NCBI GenBank assembly: GCA_023052935.1
Contig: CM041295.1
Span: 163,356,366 to 163,420,365, forward strand
Origin: Piezodorus guildinii
Taxonomy: Eukaryota > Arthropoda > Insecta > Hemiptera > Pentatomidae
Direction: 5' to 3'
Length of the DNA stretch: 64,000 nt
Shown piece by piece: positions 1-14,500 of this stretch. Under the pieces are notes generated by a model. It ran no database searches. It saw nothing but the letters and a program-made list of their open reading frames with translations, and was not told the DNA's origin. The first letter of the stretch is position 1; the number at the start of each line of letters is the position of its first letter. Both the position numbers and the translations under genes were made by a program.

Positions 1-433
1 AATATTACTTAAATGTAGTAACCAATGAACCACCAATAATATAGTTACACTGACAACAAATTTTGACACAGATATATGTCATAAATATGTTATCTATTTT
101 CATAGATTTTTCATTAAATGAAAGAAAGGGCTTATGGAGACTGAATTCAACTATAATGGTACAAATACACACAATTAAGCATTGGACAGTTTCCAAGCAA
201 ACCCAATGGTAACATTAAAAATAGGTTTAAAAATCTATACAGCAAATCACTCAACCAATGTTTAAATAATTTATTGAAAATAGAATTATAACTAGGAAAA
301 ATTATTAAGTCACATGGAATAATTAATTTTATAATAACATGTACTAAAGTCAAGTTTTAGATCAAAACATATTTAAATATCATTGAACTAAATTAATAAA
401 AGTAAAAATAATATAATAAAAATTTCTACAAAC

Positions 434-3400
434 CAGAAAAACACAGGATGGAGTCTGAAGAGAGTAATACAATTGTACACAATATGGGCTTCTAGTAAGT
501 GCCAGAGCATTTCGTTCTCTGTTGACTAAAACAAAACAGATAAGTAAATCATTCTTAGTTAAAATAAATAAGGTTATAATTACAAATTTAGCTAAGAGGG
601 GAATAGGATTATATACACAATATAATAATATCAGGATAGGATTATAGGATAATATACATGACTCAAGGCTAAAATCCTTCTCCTCCTCATCATCATCCTC
701 ATATTGAATACCTGTTTGTGGAAATTTCAGTAGTCTCCTATCATATTTTAGATCTTTCGTTCGAAAGCTTTCAAACTGATTTAGGATCTCTCTATTGTAA
801 TACCATATACTCCTCTAATTCTATTGACCCTATGATTTCCTCTTTCACCTTGAACCTGAAAAACTAACTAGATACGCATGCTCCCTTAAAAACCCAAACA
901 TTGCACAATCCCACTGTTCTTAAGTTGACTCATTAGCTAAGGGATATGATAAAAAGAAGGGAAGCAGTGAGACATGAATTTCGCCGAGTGCTTTCCAGGT
1001 GATTATACATGTTTGAAGGGAGGCAAATGGGAAGGACAACTATACAGGGATAGGGAGACAGGTGCGGGTGTCTCCCCCAATCTTTGTGAACTTATCAAGC
1101 CAATCTTCCAGTCATCCCTATTCCTATCAATGCCTACTGCCACCTCCATTTGGTGCTCCCTGGGGTATCCGATGGGACTCTTGGGTGACAGAGGCAGAGT
1201 TTGCCACCTTAGTGACGAACTTCTTAAGACACGCAAGCCAGGTGGATGGCGCTCGAGCTGAGGCTCAATGGCAGGGTTATTTAAAAATACATAGTCTTTA
1301 ATTGACTCACCCCATTGTAACCAAAATGCCTACTGCAGGGAGAGGAGGTTGTATCTGCAGTGTGTTTACCTCCATACTCATGGAAACAAAATGGACTTGT
1401 CCTCCTTGAACCCTCAATTCTCATCAGGTGCCACATCTGAAGAATATATTGATGAGTCAACAGTGGGTGACCTTCTTGAAACCCTCACAGGGGAGATTGA
1501 AGGCTACCTCATAGTAACCAATTAGGAGCTCCTAGAGGCGACCACAGCGCAAGCTGGAGGTGTTTCCCAGACTCTGCAAATAAGCAAGGTGAGTAAGTTT
1601 AAAAGCACAGATTCGGGCTCCCGGGACCAAGAGGGTCTTTCCAAGGAGGGTGATGATTCCGCCACATAGATACCTTCAAGGTCTTCAAATAGGAGGAAAA
1701 GGAGGGTACAATCCAAAGCTCATATCATACTTACGACTACTGATACACGGCGGCTTGTCTCAGACACCCTAATGAGGCTACTAGGCTAAAGCGTGAGGAC
1801 GGCCAGTGGAGTTTAAGTTCTTATACCATAATAGAAAGAAAGTAAATTTTATTCTGGGACCTTCAGTCCCCTAAGAATAACAGAAAAGTACAAAACTGTG
1901 ACTTTTGTCTCGCACAGAAACAAAAACATTAGAGAAATACAAACTTAAGATGTACTTATATTATTTTAAAACAAAAGAAAGTTAAATAAATATAAATACA
2001 ATTACTTAGTATACATACATGTTTATAATTATATGATCATATATATTTATGTGAAGATATATTATAATTGTGCTTCTTATGGTAAAATAAGATCATCGAG
2101 AAAAAACAGAAGAAAGAGAAGGAAAAATGAATAAAGATATAAAAAATTGTTTACATATTTGTAGTGGTCCTCATTTTAAAATGTAACATGACCACTACAT
2201 ATACTAACATATACCAACATGACTACTCTAACGTTTTGTTTACAATCAATCGGAAGATGGATGGTTGAGAAGATGAAGGAACATTTTGCTTTTAAATAAG
2301 GTTAAAGAAGGTGCTTTGCATATAGAGGTAGGTATGCAATTCCAGAACAATGTAGCTCATAAACTAAATGATTTTTTAAAGGATGATGTTTGATGAAAAG
2401 GAATATAGAGGTTATGGATGGGATTTTGTATTAAACGAATGTACCGATGAACAAGGGATGAGTAGGTCAAGAATGTAGGTTGGATTTTTGGTATTGAAAG
2501 TACAAAATAGAAAAACTCCAAAGAAATACTGTCGCCGGGAAACTGGATTGAGCCACTTCAACTCGGCATACCTGTCAGAGGCGCTGGAGTGCCTAGGGAC
2601 CCCAAAGATGAATCTAATGAAACATTTTATAAGTCTTTCCAGTCTCATTTCGAGTCCACCAGACAATCCACCCAACACCAGGCAGCAATAGTCGAAGTGG
2701 AGGAAGACAAGGGAGGAAACAAGGAGCCGATGAACATTAAAAGGAAGTGCATCAAGCAATCTTGAGAACAGTTTAAGAGTAGCGATGGAATTGCGAATGA
2801 TATGAGATACATGATTATTCCAACAAATGTTTTGGTCAAAAATGACACCAAGATTTCTAACGGTAGTACGGAAATGGATAGGTAGTCCGTTAAGGTATAG
2901 TAAGGGGTAATAAGGAAGGGAATTAACGAGATGTTTGGAACCTACAATTATGGCCTTAGTTTTATCGACGTTCAGTCTTAAATCATTCTTTAATGCCCAT
3001 GCGTTAATATTATCTATGTCTTCCTGTATCTTATAGATCGCTATCATATCATGATTCACTAGGTCGAACACTTTGGAAAAGTCAAATAGAACAAGGATTG
3101 TGATTTCAGGTTTATCTTTGGAGGATTGGATATCTTGAGTAATTTTCAACAGGGCGGATTGTGTTGAGAAATGAGTTCAGAAACCGGATTGGAGGGGATT
3201 TATAAGGGACTTTTGCTCTAGGAAGGTGTTAAGCTGTGAATGGACTATTCTTTCTAACGGCTTTGAGAGATTGGAGAGGATGGAAATCGGTCGGAAATCA
3301 GAAACTCTGGTGGGAACTGATACTTTGCTAAGAGGACGGATTATAGCTTTTTTCCAAGCTGTTGGAAAAGTAGAATTCTGCAGAGAGTAGTTATAAATAT

Positions 3401-6400
3401 GCAAAAGGATTGGAAATATGATAGGCAAGCACAATTTGATTAATTTAACGGGAATTTGATCCGGTCCATGGTCTGTGGTTCTGGATTTTAGGATGGAGGT
3501 GAACAGCTCTTCAGGGTATATATTTGAGAAATAGAATTTTTCGGGGTTAAAAGATGTTTTTGGAATGCAGAATGAAAAGGTTGAAGACGTTTGGATAGGA
3601 TTGGAGAAGGAGTTTAATTGGTCAGAGGAAACAGGGTAGGAGGTACATGCCTTAGTCTTCACAATGGAGTGATTTTTGAGGATTTTCCATCGAGACTTAT
3701 GATCCGGGGCTTGTGATAGTGAAGTGTGGAAGAACAGTGCTTTAGCACGGCGTAAGGATGACTGGGTAAGGTTTCTCAGGATTTTGAATGAGGAATAGTC
3801 ATCGGGATTTCGTGTATGTCGGAAGCGTCTCCTAGCTGCGTCCCTTCTTCTCATCATCTCTCTGATTTTGGGGTTAACCCAGGGAGCAGAAGGTCTTCTG
3901 AAAGTTGAGGTTTTTAGAGGTGTGTGATGATTTAGAAATAAAAGGAGATTGGAGCATAAACGATTCACTTTTTCATCGATAAAAGAATAGGAATAGATTG
4001 GTTCCAAGGATCGGGCAAGGGCTTCTAGAAATGTATTTAAAGTTTCTGGGTTCAATGAGTCGAGGTCGTGCCATGAGATTTGTTTAGGAGTGAATTTAGG
4101 TATTGGGACGTTGTAAGATATCTCGATGAGATCATGATGAGACAGGTAAGATACTGAGTTTTGGGAAGAGGACAACAGGTTTTGAGGAGAATCCACTATG
4201 AAGAGGTCAAGCAAGGTGCTTGACAACCGAGTATGATGAATAGTATTAAACGGAACGATAAAAAGGTCTAGAGAGTGAATAAGGTCTACTAAGTATAATT
4301 TGTCAGGGGAGTCGGAAGATAAATTGGTATTGAAGTCACCGGTTATTATTATATTGTTGTATAAAGGAACATATGTGAAAAGAGAGGATTCCAGTGTAGG
4401 ATCAAATCGGACATTTGGAGGGCGATATATTATGATACAAAGGAGGGAGAATATTTGAGCAAATTTCCACAAATAAATATTCAGGGTGAGGTATATTGGA
4501 AGATGGAGATTCAAAAAGGAATTTTGTCCTCAAACTTACATGAACATACAGACCAACACCTACATCAGTTCGGTCCACCCGATCATGACGAATGAGTACG
4601 TAATTAAGTATGGATATAGAGGAGGAAGGAACGGTCGGTTTGAGCCAGGTTTCTGAAACGGCAATGATATGATGGAAGATATGTAGGAAATAATCGAGGA
4701 ACTCATCAAAATGAGCTGGAATGGATTGAGCGTTAACGTGGCAGGTAAATAGAATATTAGTCATACTGGGATAGAAAAAGTAAGTAATAACTGCAAATAG
4801 GGTGGTGGATAATGATGATCCCTGAGGCACACCACAGGATAGAGGCAGGGTTCTGGAAGGAGGTTGATCTGGGGTCACTACATACTGTGAGCGCTTGGAG
4901 AGGATGGATTTGAACTAGTGCAGAGCACTATTTGATAAAGGAATATTTCGTAGTTTGAACAGAAGGATATTATGGTCTACCGTATCGAAAGCTTTGGAGA
5001 AATCTAGAAGAATAAGGATAGTTAGTTTTTGGTGTTCTATGGCGGATTGGAGGTCTTGAGTTATTTTTAGTAGAGCGGATTGAGTTGAATAACCGGGTCG
5101 GAAGCCGATTGGAAAGGGTTGATAAGGGAACGTTCTTCTAAAAAATTTGATAACTGGATTTGTGCAAGGCGTTCCAGGGGTTTGGATAAATTAGAAAGGA
5201 GAGAAATAGGGCGGAAATCAGAAGGTGATGTAGGATTCGGAACTTTGTTTAATGGACGAACTAAGGCGGTTTTCCAGGAATTAGGGAATATAGAGTTTGG
5301 AAAGAAAAAATTGTAGATATGGTAAAGTACTGGTATTAGAACGGAAAGACAAGATTTTATTAATAATACGGGATTGTTGTCGGTCCCATAATCATTGGTC
5401 TGGGATTTAAGGATAGCTGTTTGTATTGCGTCATAAGAGAGGTGGGAGAAGAAAAAGCTTTCAGGGTTGAAACTCTGATGGTCAATATCAGCGGCAGGAG
5501 AAGATACAGTAGCAAAGGATTTTAAATGATTGTTGAGATCGTCCAGAGAAACAGAGAGAGGAATGTGGTTATTGGGTTATAGAATAGATAATTTTTGGAT
5601 AATATTCTATTTGGATATGGAATCAGGAGCTTTGGAGAGTGCATTATGGATTTGGAGAAATTTAACACGTCAAACCGCGCCCTGGGTTCTATTACGAAGT
5701 TGTTTAAAATGTTCGTAATCAGACGGCGTACGCATGCATTGAAATTTTCTTCTTGCTGCTTCTCTTTTTTCAATCATCTCCTTTAGGTCATGGGTTAGCC
5801 AAGGCACGGTTGGATGGCGTAACATTCGGGTTTTCAAAGATGCATGAAGGTCTAGAAGGTTTTGAGGTATGAGGTAAGAGTGGATATCATATGATCTAGA
5901 GAATTAGAGGAGTATATAGAATCCCAATGGAGTGATTCCAGGTCGGTTTGAAGGGATTTGTAAGAGAGGAGGTCCAAACTACGATAGCAGACCAATTTGG
6001 GAGTGAAGGATTTCACGGGTAGGTTGTATAAGATCTGGATGAGATTGTGTGATGAAAGAAACGTAACCGGGTGATGGGAGGATGAAAGGACCTTAAGAGG
6101 AGAGTCAGTAATGTGAAGGTCAAGCCAGGTGTCGGAGCATTGGGTATGATGGGTAGGAAGGTAAGGAACGAGATGAAGATTCAGAGAATAAAGTAGTATA
6201 TATATATAATATGTGTATCGGTTTCTGTCAACAGATGATCTATGCTGATTTCAGTGCCTCTGATTACTTTTTTATTCATAAAGGTATCCATCCCTTAGGT
6301 ATTTTTCATGCAGGATTTGAAGACATGGAGAGATAGGATACGGAATGCCACTATACGGGCTACCCTTGATGTCAAACCGGCGGAGGCCGTTCTAGAGGAA

Positions 6401-8509
6401 CACAAACTAAGGTGGTTTGGACATCTTCTTAGGATGGATCCAGAGAGAAGTGCCTGGAAGACGTATGAGACCCGCACAGAGGGAAAAAGGCCCAGAGGAA
6501 GACCCCGCATCTCCTGGGAGGACGGTGTAAAGGAAGCATGCAGGAGGCGCGGGATAGACTGGAGTAGGAGAATGAAGTTGGCACAGGAAAGATACATATG
6601 GTCCAGACTCTACAGGCAGGATCCTCACACCGAACAGCGGTAGAAGAGGAAACGATTATGATGATGATGATGATAAATCAAAATACTTAGTTCACCAAAC
6701 TTGTATCATATCATATTATTAATTTATTTCTTTTTATTGATTTGTTAAAATTAAATTCGTGAAGTATATATTTTATATTTGGGGATCATGCATTAAATGA
6801 AAACCCTGATGACATATTTCCTGTTTTTAGAAATTGGTAATTGGTAAGTAATATCTATCCCTCTTAGTCTTTCCTTAGGTACCTCATCTTCATTGGATCT
6901 GGCTCCTATGCTTTTATTTAAGGGTCCACGACTGAGAGGTTTAGGAAAGAATAGATAGGAAAATTGACTTATCAACTGATAGCTTTGTTTTCTAAGTGAC
7001 CTCTCTTCTATTGAGGAAGCCTCTCCTAACTGTGTGGAACATTCTGCCTTCTGCTCCCAGCCTCTGGGATCTCTCCCCGTCAATACTTCCACTTTCGTTC
7101 AGCCAGGTTCCTGGTTACTTGAAATTCTCGACCTGCTCCAAAACTTTTCCCTTTAATCTCAGGATTCCCATTACTTGCCGTGGTTTCCTACCTACTCTCA
7201 AACATTTTGTCTTTTTAGTATTTATATTCATGTTATATGGGACAGTTCTTCTGGTAGAATACTCACATTACGTTGTAGGTCCCGATCATTGGCTGAAATT
7301 ATGACAAGGTCGTCAGCAAATGCCAGCGTAGTGTATAGAGTTGAAATGGTTGTAGTCTTGGTTTTACCTTCCTCAGCGCCTGATCAAGAACCAATATAAA
7401 GAGAAGGGGCTTAGACTGCATCTCTGCCGTACTCCTTGGAGGTATTATTGCTAGTTTTTATAACGTCTCTCGTCTTGACGTAGAGACTCTTCACAGTCAG
7501 GATCCTGCCAATATCTAATTGTCTTTCAGACAGAGCTTGCTCTATATCCTCTTTTGGTATTCTGTCAAAAGCCTTCTCCAGATCTGCAAAGCAGACAGTT
7601 TTTTGATAGTTTCTCTATGACCTACCTTAATGTAAAAATCAGGTCTTTCATGCACCTTGAGTTTGTAAAACCATACAGTTTTACCTCTGATCTGGCTGTT
7701 GACAGTTCTTTAATCCTTGTTTCTAGGATAATTAAGTATAGATTGCTAGGTACACTAAGTAAGGATATACCTCGATGATTTTTGCATTCCCTGTAGTCTC
7801 CTTTCTTGAAAATTGGCCCTATGACAGTGATCTGCCAGTCCTTTGGTATACTTTTCTTATGCCATGTTAAGTTCTGAAGATGGAGGAACATTTCTTCGCC
7901 TTTGATGCCCATGTAGCACATTATTTTGGAAGTTATCTCGTCCAGTCCAGCTGACTTACCGAGTTTCATCTTGCAGATAGCTTCCTGCAATTCTTTCTCA
8001 CTGATGAAGTCATACTCATCGTAATAATCTTTAATCAACTCATCCAAACTGATATCTTTTCCTTCTAGAAAATCCTTGCAATATTCCCTCCATCTCTCCA
8101 TTATTTTTTCAGCACGCCAGATGATACTTCCATCTTTATCTTTAATTCCTTTCAGTCTTAGAGGCCATTCTTTATTCGTATATATATTATATATATAATA
8201 ATATATATAATATCTTTCTTTCTTTCAGTGGCACGACAGGCCGTGTTGGCCCTGGGCCTCGTGGTGTAAACTCCTGTGAGTTAAACATTCACGTTTCATG
8301 ATGCAATTTTTAGTATAGGGTCATCACTCCCTACGCCTAATTTTGTGAGTGGCCACCATTTGGCTGACGAGTCTCACATACCCGGGGAGAGGCTGTGAGC
8401 GAATCCCCATTTTTTACATCCTAATAAAAGCCCCGCCGGGACTGGGATTCGAACTCACAACCTTTAGCATGAGGGACTAGTGCGCTAGCCACTCAGCCAC
8501 GGGCTCCCC

Positions 8510-8540
<31 letters not shown>

Positions 8541-11500
8541 AATATATATATAATATTATATTATAATATAATTATAAATAAATACAATTAAAAAAATACA
8601 ATACAATAAAAAGTACAATACAATAAAAAAAATACAATACAATAAAAAAATAATAATAATAACATAATTACGGAATTTAAATTAATTTACTCTCAGGGTA
8701 TGGGTTCTTGACAATCAGGCAAAATTGTTATATTTACTTTTTAATCATAATTAGAGCTTACAAAATAATAAAACAATATGCAGGCTAACAAAGATTCTTC
8801 TTCATATTCAGCAACAGCTTCTTCTCCTTCCAGGTCCTAACCCAACTCCCCTTGACTAACCTTTTTCCTACCTGCCAGGTACCTGAAAGGGACCTTTTCC
8901 CAGCATCTAAAATGGATGCTATGCCTAGAAACTAACATTCAAATTGGAGCTGTTAATTTCAATTTAATTTAATTTTTATCTGATTGTTAGCCTGCCTAAT
9001 ATAATATTTAAATAATAAATAAATAAATACATATATATTTTATATAACAAAATGGGTATATTACAATACATATATAAACTGTTAATCAAATAGATCACAT
9101 TCTGATATGTGGCAGGAATCAGTCTAATTTAATCAGTACCTGGGTTTATAGGGGGGCAAATATTTACTCGGACCACTATCCAACTGTGCCTAAGAACAGG
9201 GCAAAAATCTTGAAGGGGACAAGGAGCAGAAAAAAAGTAACAGGACAAATTGGTGTTTCAAAGCTTAAAGAGCCAGAAAAGTATACAAATTATCAGCATC
9301 AATTAGATAATTACTGAGGACCCACTTGAGAATGACAGGCAATAATGAAGATATACAGGAGCATCAGGAAGCTGGCTTGAATGCCAAAAGAGGTGAGCAA
9401 AAGAGGTGCTTGGCATTGAAGAGTGTGTGCAGCAGAGACCATGCTGGTTTGATAAAGAATGTGCCCAAGCAACAGATGCAAAGAACGCTGCATACAAGAA
9501 TATGATCCAAAGAAAGCACACAAGAGGATCAACAGAACAATATAAAGAACTCCGGAAGAAAGAGATAAAGCCTCACGAGTAAAAGAAAAGGATATGGCAG
9601 CGCAAGCAGCTTGAAGAAATAGAAGAGCTGAGAATCACGGCAGAGATCTCTAAGTTCTATGAGAAAATCAGTCGTACCACAATAGGGTTTAAACCTAGAG
9701 TCAAGGCTTGTACAGCTGAGGATGGAATACTGCTGACTGAAAAAGATGCTATAATGTCAAAATGGAGTCGGTATTTTGAGACAATTCTAAATCAGGATGT
9801 CCAGGATAAAAGTGAAAACCAAGCTAGTTTAATAATAGAAATGGTATTGATGAGCAAGATCCACCAGGATTCGAGGAAATGATGGAGGCAATTGAAAAAT
9901 AATAAGACTCCTGGTGAAGATGGGATCCCAGCAGAATTATTCAAGAAAGAGACTGAAATCTCACATAAAGAAATGTATGTATTATACTTTCCATAAGGGT
10001 CAATGAGAAAATGCCAAAGCAATCGAGGAAAGACATTATATTTCCTATACATAAAAAGGGAGACATACTTGAGGTTGCGAATTATCGAGATATTACCTTA
10101 CTTCTGTGTGCATATAAGGTATTGTATAATATTCTTAACCAGAGTCTTAACCATTTGCCGAATGAGAGGTAGGAGACTACCAGGCAGGTTTTCACAGCAG
10201 GAGGAACGATAAACCAGATCTTCAGCCTTAGGACCATCCCCGAGAAAGCATTAGAATATAAAATTTCCACGCATTACCTCTTGAGAGAGTTAGGAGTACC
10301 CTCTAAGTTGATCCACCTGTTTGCAATGACTATGGATGAAACCAATTATGTAGTCCTAATGCAGGGGGAACTCTCCCCTCCCCTGAATTCAAGACTTTGA
10401 GAGGCCTAAGGCAGGGGGATGCCCTGGCATGCATATTGTACAATTTCAGAAAGGATTGTTCGACAGTCAAAAATCCAAACAAATGACACAATTTATAACA
10501 GACTTGTACGATTATTGGGATATGCAGATGACTTGGATATTTTTGGGCGTTCATTTTCAGCATTTTAAGAAGCATTTTTAAGAAAATGATTTGTAAAAAG
10601 CTGAGGTGGCAGATGAGATGGGACTGTGCATCAATGAAGAGAAGACTAAGTATATGAGGACTGGTAAATCTACAAACAATGTAAGCCAGGACCCATTTTG
10701 TAGAAATGGGTCCTTATAAATTCCAGAAGGTGGATAGTTTCACTTATCTAAGAAGTATTATAAGCACTTCTAATGATGTGTCCCTCGGAATAAAGAAAAG
10801 AATCGTCAATGTCAATAGATGCTATTTTGGGTTGCAGAGACATCTGAGGAGCTTATTTGTATCTAGGCAAGCTAAAATCATGCTGTATAAGACCCTCATT
10901 ACGCTAGTATTGACATATAACCCCGAAACATGGATCATATCAAAGACCAAAGAAAAAGACATAGCGTTCTTTGAAAGAATGATATGGAAGATTTGCCGAG
11001 GAATTAATGTAAATGGCCAACGGAGAAGACGTCCACAACAGTGTAAGTGATATTGGGGAAGCCTGATATATTTCCTGGATGAAGATGAATAGACTAAGAT
11101 GTGCCGGACATGTGGCAAGAATGCGTTACAAGGACCCTGTTAAGCGATTGCTCAAGAGAAAGTTGGAGCGTACCAGAGGAATACGGAGACTGAGACTGGG
11201 ATGGTCAGATGCTGTGGTGCAAGATGCTAGGAGTACCCTAGAACATCCATGACTGGAGGGAGACTGCATTGGGAGCCACCTGGCAAAGGCTCCTTGAGGA
11301 GACTAAGACCCACATAGGATTGTAATGCCAATAATAAAAAAGAAGAGGATGCAGGGATAGAAAATAGTGGATTAGAGTGGGAATGGAGTTTTACATGAAA
11401 GGATTCATACCTGGTTCAGGCCAAAACAGTAACATAGGGAACATTAAGGTCTTTAGAGTTTATTCGAGACAAAGTAAAGAGCATAGAGGATTTTACGAAG

Positions 11501-14500
11501 GATTTTAGATTGTAAGGATTGGATACAAGAAGAATTTGGTGGTTTGGTCGAGCCCTATAGCACAATTCCAAAAGTCCATATAGGTCTTATAATAGTCCTG
11601 TAGATGAGTCTTTTGTAGTTAGGAGGAAGGTTTGACCGTTTTTCTAGTAAATGTTGAGGTAGCTGAAAACGGCGAGTGGTTTCACGTTGTTTTAGTCTTG
11701 TATGAGGATTCCAAGTTAGACATTTATCAAGATGGAGTCCTAGGTTTCGGATCTGTTTAACAGGAACTAGGTGAGTGTTATTAAAGGATACTGTAGGGCA
11801 GGATCAAGATGGAGTCCTAGGTTTCGGATCTGTTTAACAGGAACTAGGTGAGTGTTATTAAAGGATACTGTAGGGCAGGAAGTCATAGGTTTACCATGAA
11901 GGGTAAAGGTTATTTGATGGGATTTGTTGGAATTTATTTTTATTCTCTAGTTCTGACACCAGTTGTCTTTGATGTGCGCTTGAAGAGTATGAGAGGCAAT
12001 AAATGGGTCATTATGAGCTGATAACATGCCGGTGCCATCAGTATAGGTAGAAAGGATAGTGTTAAGATGGGTTGGGATATCAGCTGTATAGACTGTGTAA
12101 AGAATGGGTCCCAGGACACTGCCTTGAGGAACACCAGCAGACTGAGCAAAACGGGATAAGAAGGAAGTATTGTGATTTATTTTAAAGGATTTGTTGGAGA
12201 GTTAGGATTGAATAATGAGGAATTATACAGGAGGGAGGAATTTACAGAGTTTGTACAACAGTCATGGGTGCCAGACTCAGTCAAAGACCTATTTTATATC
12301 GAGAAAGGTTCCCATGCAGTTCAACCCGCACTCCAAAGCAGAAGAGATAATGTCCACCACATGATGACATTGCTGGATAGTGGAGTGGGATGTTCGGAAT
12401 TGTATGGGAAGTAACTAGATTGTATCCAGGAGCTTTGTGGGAAGGTGATCTGTGAATGATATTTGATATTTCTGAAGGATGAAATGCTTTAGGAGGTAGG
12501 ATTATATGAAGAGGAATATCAAGTTCTGTTTCAAAACATTTAAGATGGTTGGATGGTTTATGAGTTTTTAATTGAGGAAGATCGACATGGTTATAAGTAT
12601 TTAAAATCTTGAGGAGTTTTATAGTAGTCGTCCAGAGAGATTTGTCAGTAATGGTGAGATTTTCCGTAAAGTTTTGTAAATTTTGTATTTTCTAATTTCT
12701 GATTTTAGTTTGTTTATAAGTTGGATGTTATAAGTTTTGTCTGTTGGGTATCTGGTCTTTTGCCACTTCGATCTTGCTCTGTGTCTATCTTTTAATATGA
12801 TCTGAATGCGCTGTGGTAGGTTAATTTGTTGAGATTTATTAATTTTGGTGTTTGTTCTGTTATCTATTAGGCTGTCAGTAAGTTTTTCTATGGCTCAATT
12901 AATATCTTGTTTTGTCTTTAGTAGAAGATTTAAGTGTAGTTTATTTTCCAAGTCATATCGAAATAGGTCCCAGTTAACACATCCTGTAATTAATGTACGA
13001 GGAGAGGGTTTAGGAACAAAGTTTGAATGCAAGGAAAAAGAACTGGAATTTGGTCAGAAAAAAGGTCATTCAGGGATTTGATTTCGGCTTGGGAAGTAGC
13101 GATCTGAGAGGTAACAAATATATCCAGAATATTAGGGTGTTTCAAAAATAGATGTTTTATGTTTAATAACCATGGAAGGAAATGCATTCAAATAGTTTAA
13201 TTTCAAACTATTAATTTTAGCATTTAATCAAAAATGCATAAAGTATCATAAAACATAAACAATATTCACCTTGTGTAGTCATATTTTTATTGATCATTTC
13301 TTCTTTTTCATAACTTTGATAGCATAGGGTTGTTCTGGATTTGATTTCTTGAACCCCAAAAATACTTTCCTAGAAAATAAAAGGTAAATAACATTAAGGA
13401 ACATTGCACCTTTCAATTGATAGATTAAATAATGAAGAATAGAGAAAAGTTGCTAACAGTTGCCCCTGTCTCCATACCCCAGGATCGCTCCACAGCTGAA
13501 ATAACAGAATAAATAATTCTGGCTCAGCCATGGTTCATTTTCTCTCATTTGTTTTGACGTGGAGAACGGTAGAAAATATCTTTAATATTTTTTTAACATT
13601 TCATTCTTTATAATTTTATACCTAAAATCGCAATGATGATTCTTAAAAAAAAAAAAAATAAAATAATAAAATGTTTAAGCTATAGAGCAGAAAACAATAT
13701 TGAATCAAAGGAATTTTCCTTTCACGGTAGTTTGTTGATTAATTTAATGTCATTTTATGGTACTTTGGCAAATAGGATGATGCTACAGTATTAGTCCTAA
13801 TTTTACCTATCCAGGTTTAATTAATGTAGTATTGTATATTGCAGCATGTGATAAATAAAAAATAATACAGGTGTATTTATTTAATTTTATAACTTTTTTG
13901 TGTAAAAACGTTAAAATAAAAGGTTATTTCAGCTTTTAAGTTAAAACTTTTATAAAATAAAGGTTCCCTACAGTACATGGTGTCAGGTGTAAGCCAGATA
14001 TATTGGAATAGTAACAATTTTAACTCTACAATTTCATGGCAGCATAGCAATGAAATAGCCTAGCTCGAAGCAAGCCTTTATACCATTTAATAGCCACTGA
14101 AAAGTACAAATTTTAGGATGAGCAACTGAAAATCGTTCTTCTGTAAACACAGATGGGTAAGGAAGGAATAGATGAATTTTATACATTCACAGGTAAGAAA
14201 GATACATTAGAATCAGTTTTTCAAATCATTTGATGACTACAGCTTATCTAAAATAACTTTGACAATGGAGGTCTCACAAATTTAGTAAAATATAATATGC
14301 CTTAGGACAAACATTTGAAAACTATCCAACAGAATTAAAGACACAAGCCCGTAATCATAAATTTGTATAAGCAAATCATGCTTCATTCTCAAATAGAAGT
14401 ATAATAGATAGTGCGTAACTGTAATGACATAGATATGCAAAAAGTACTGTTGAAAGAAACTAAAATATATAGAACAAAGGGACTCAGTTTTGCCAGGCAG

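Noticed and set aside
8460..8509. tRNA gene
   Set aside because: The A/B-box sequence belongs to a SINE head with variable copies and no intact cloverleaf; the same holds for 39690-39741, 62780-62835 and 16060-16108.
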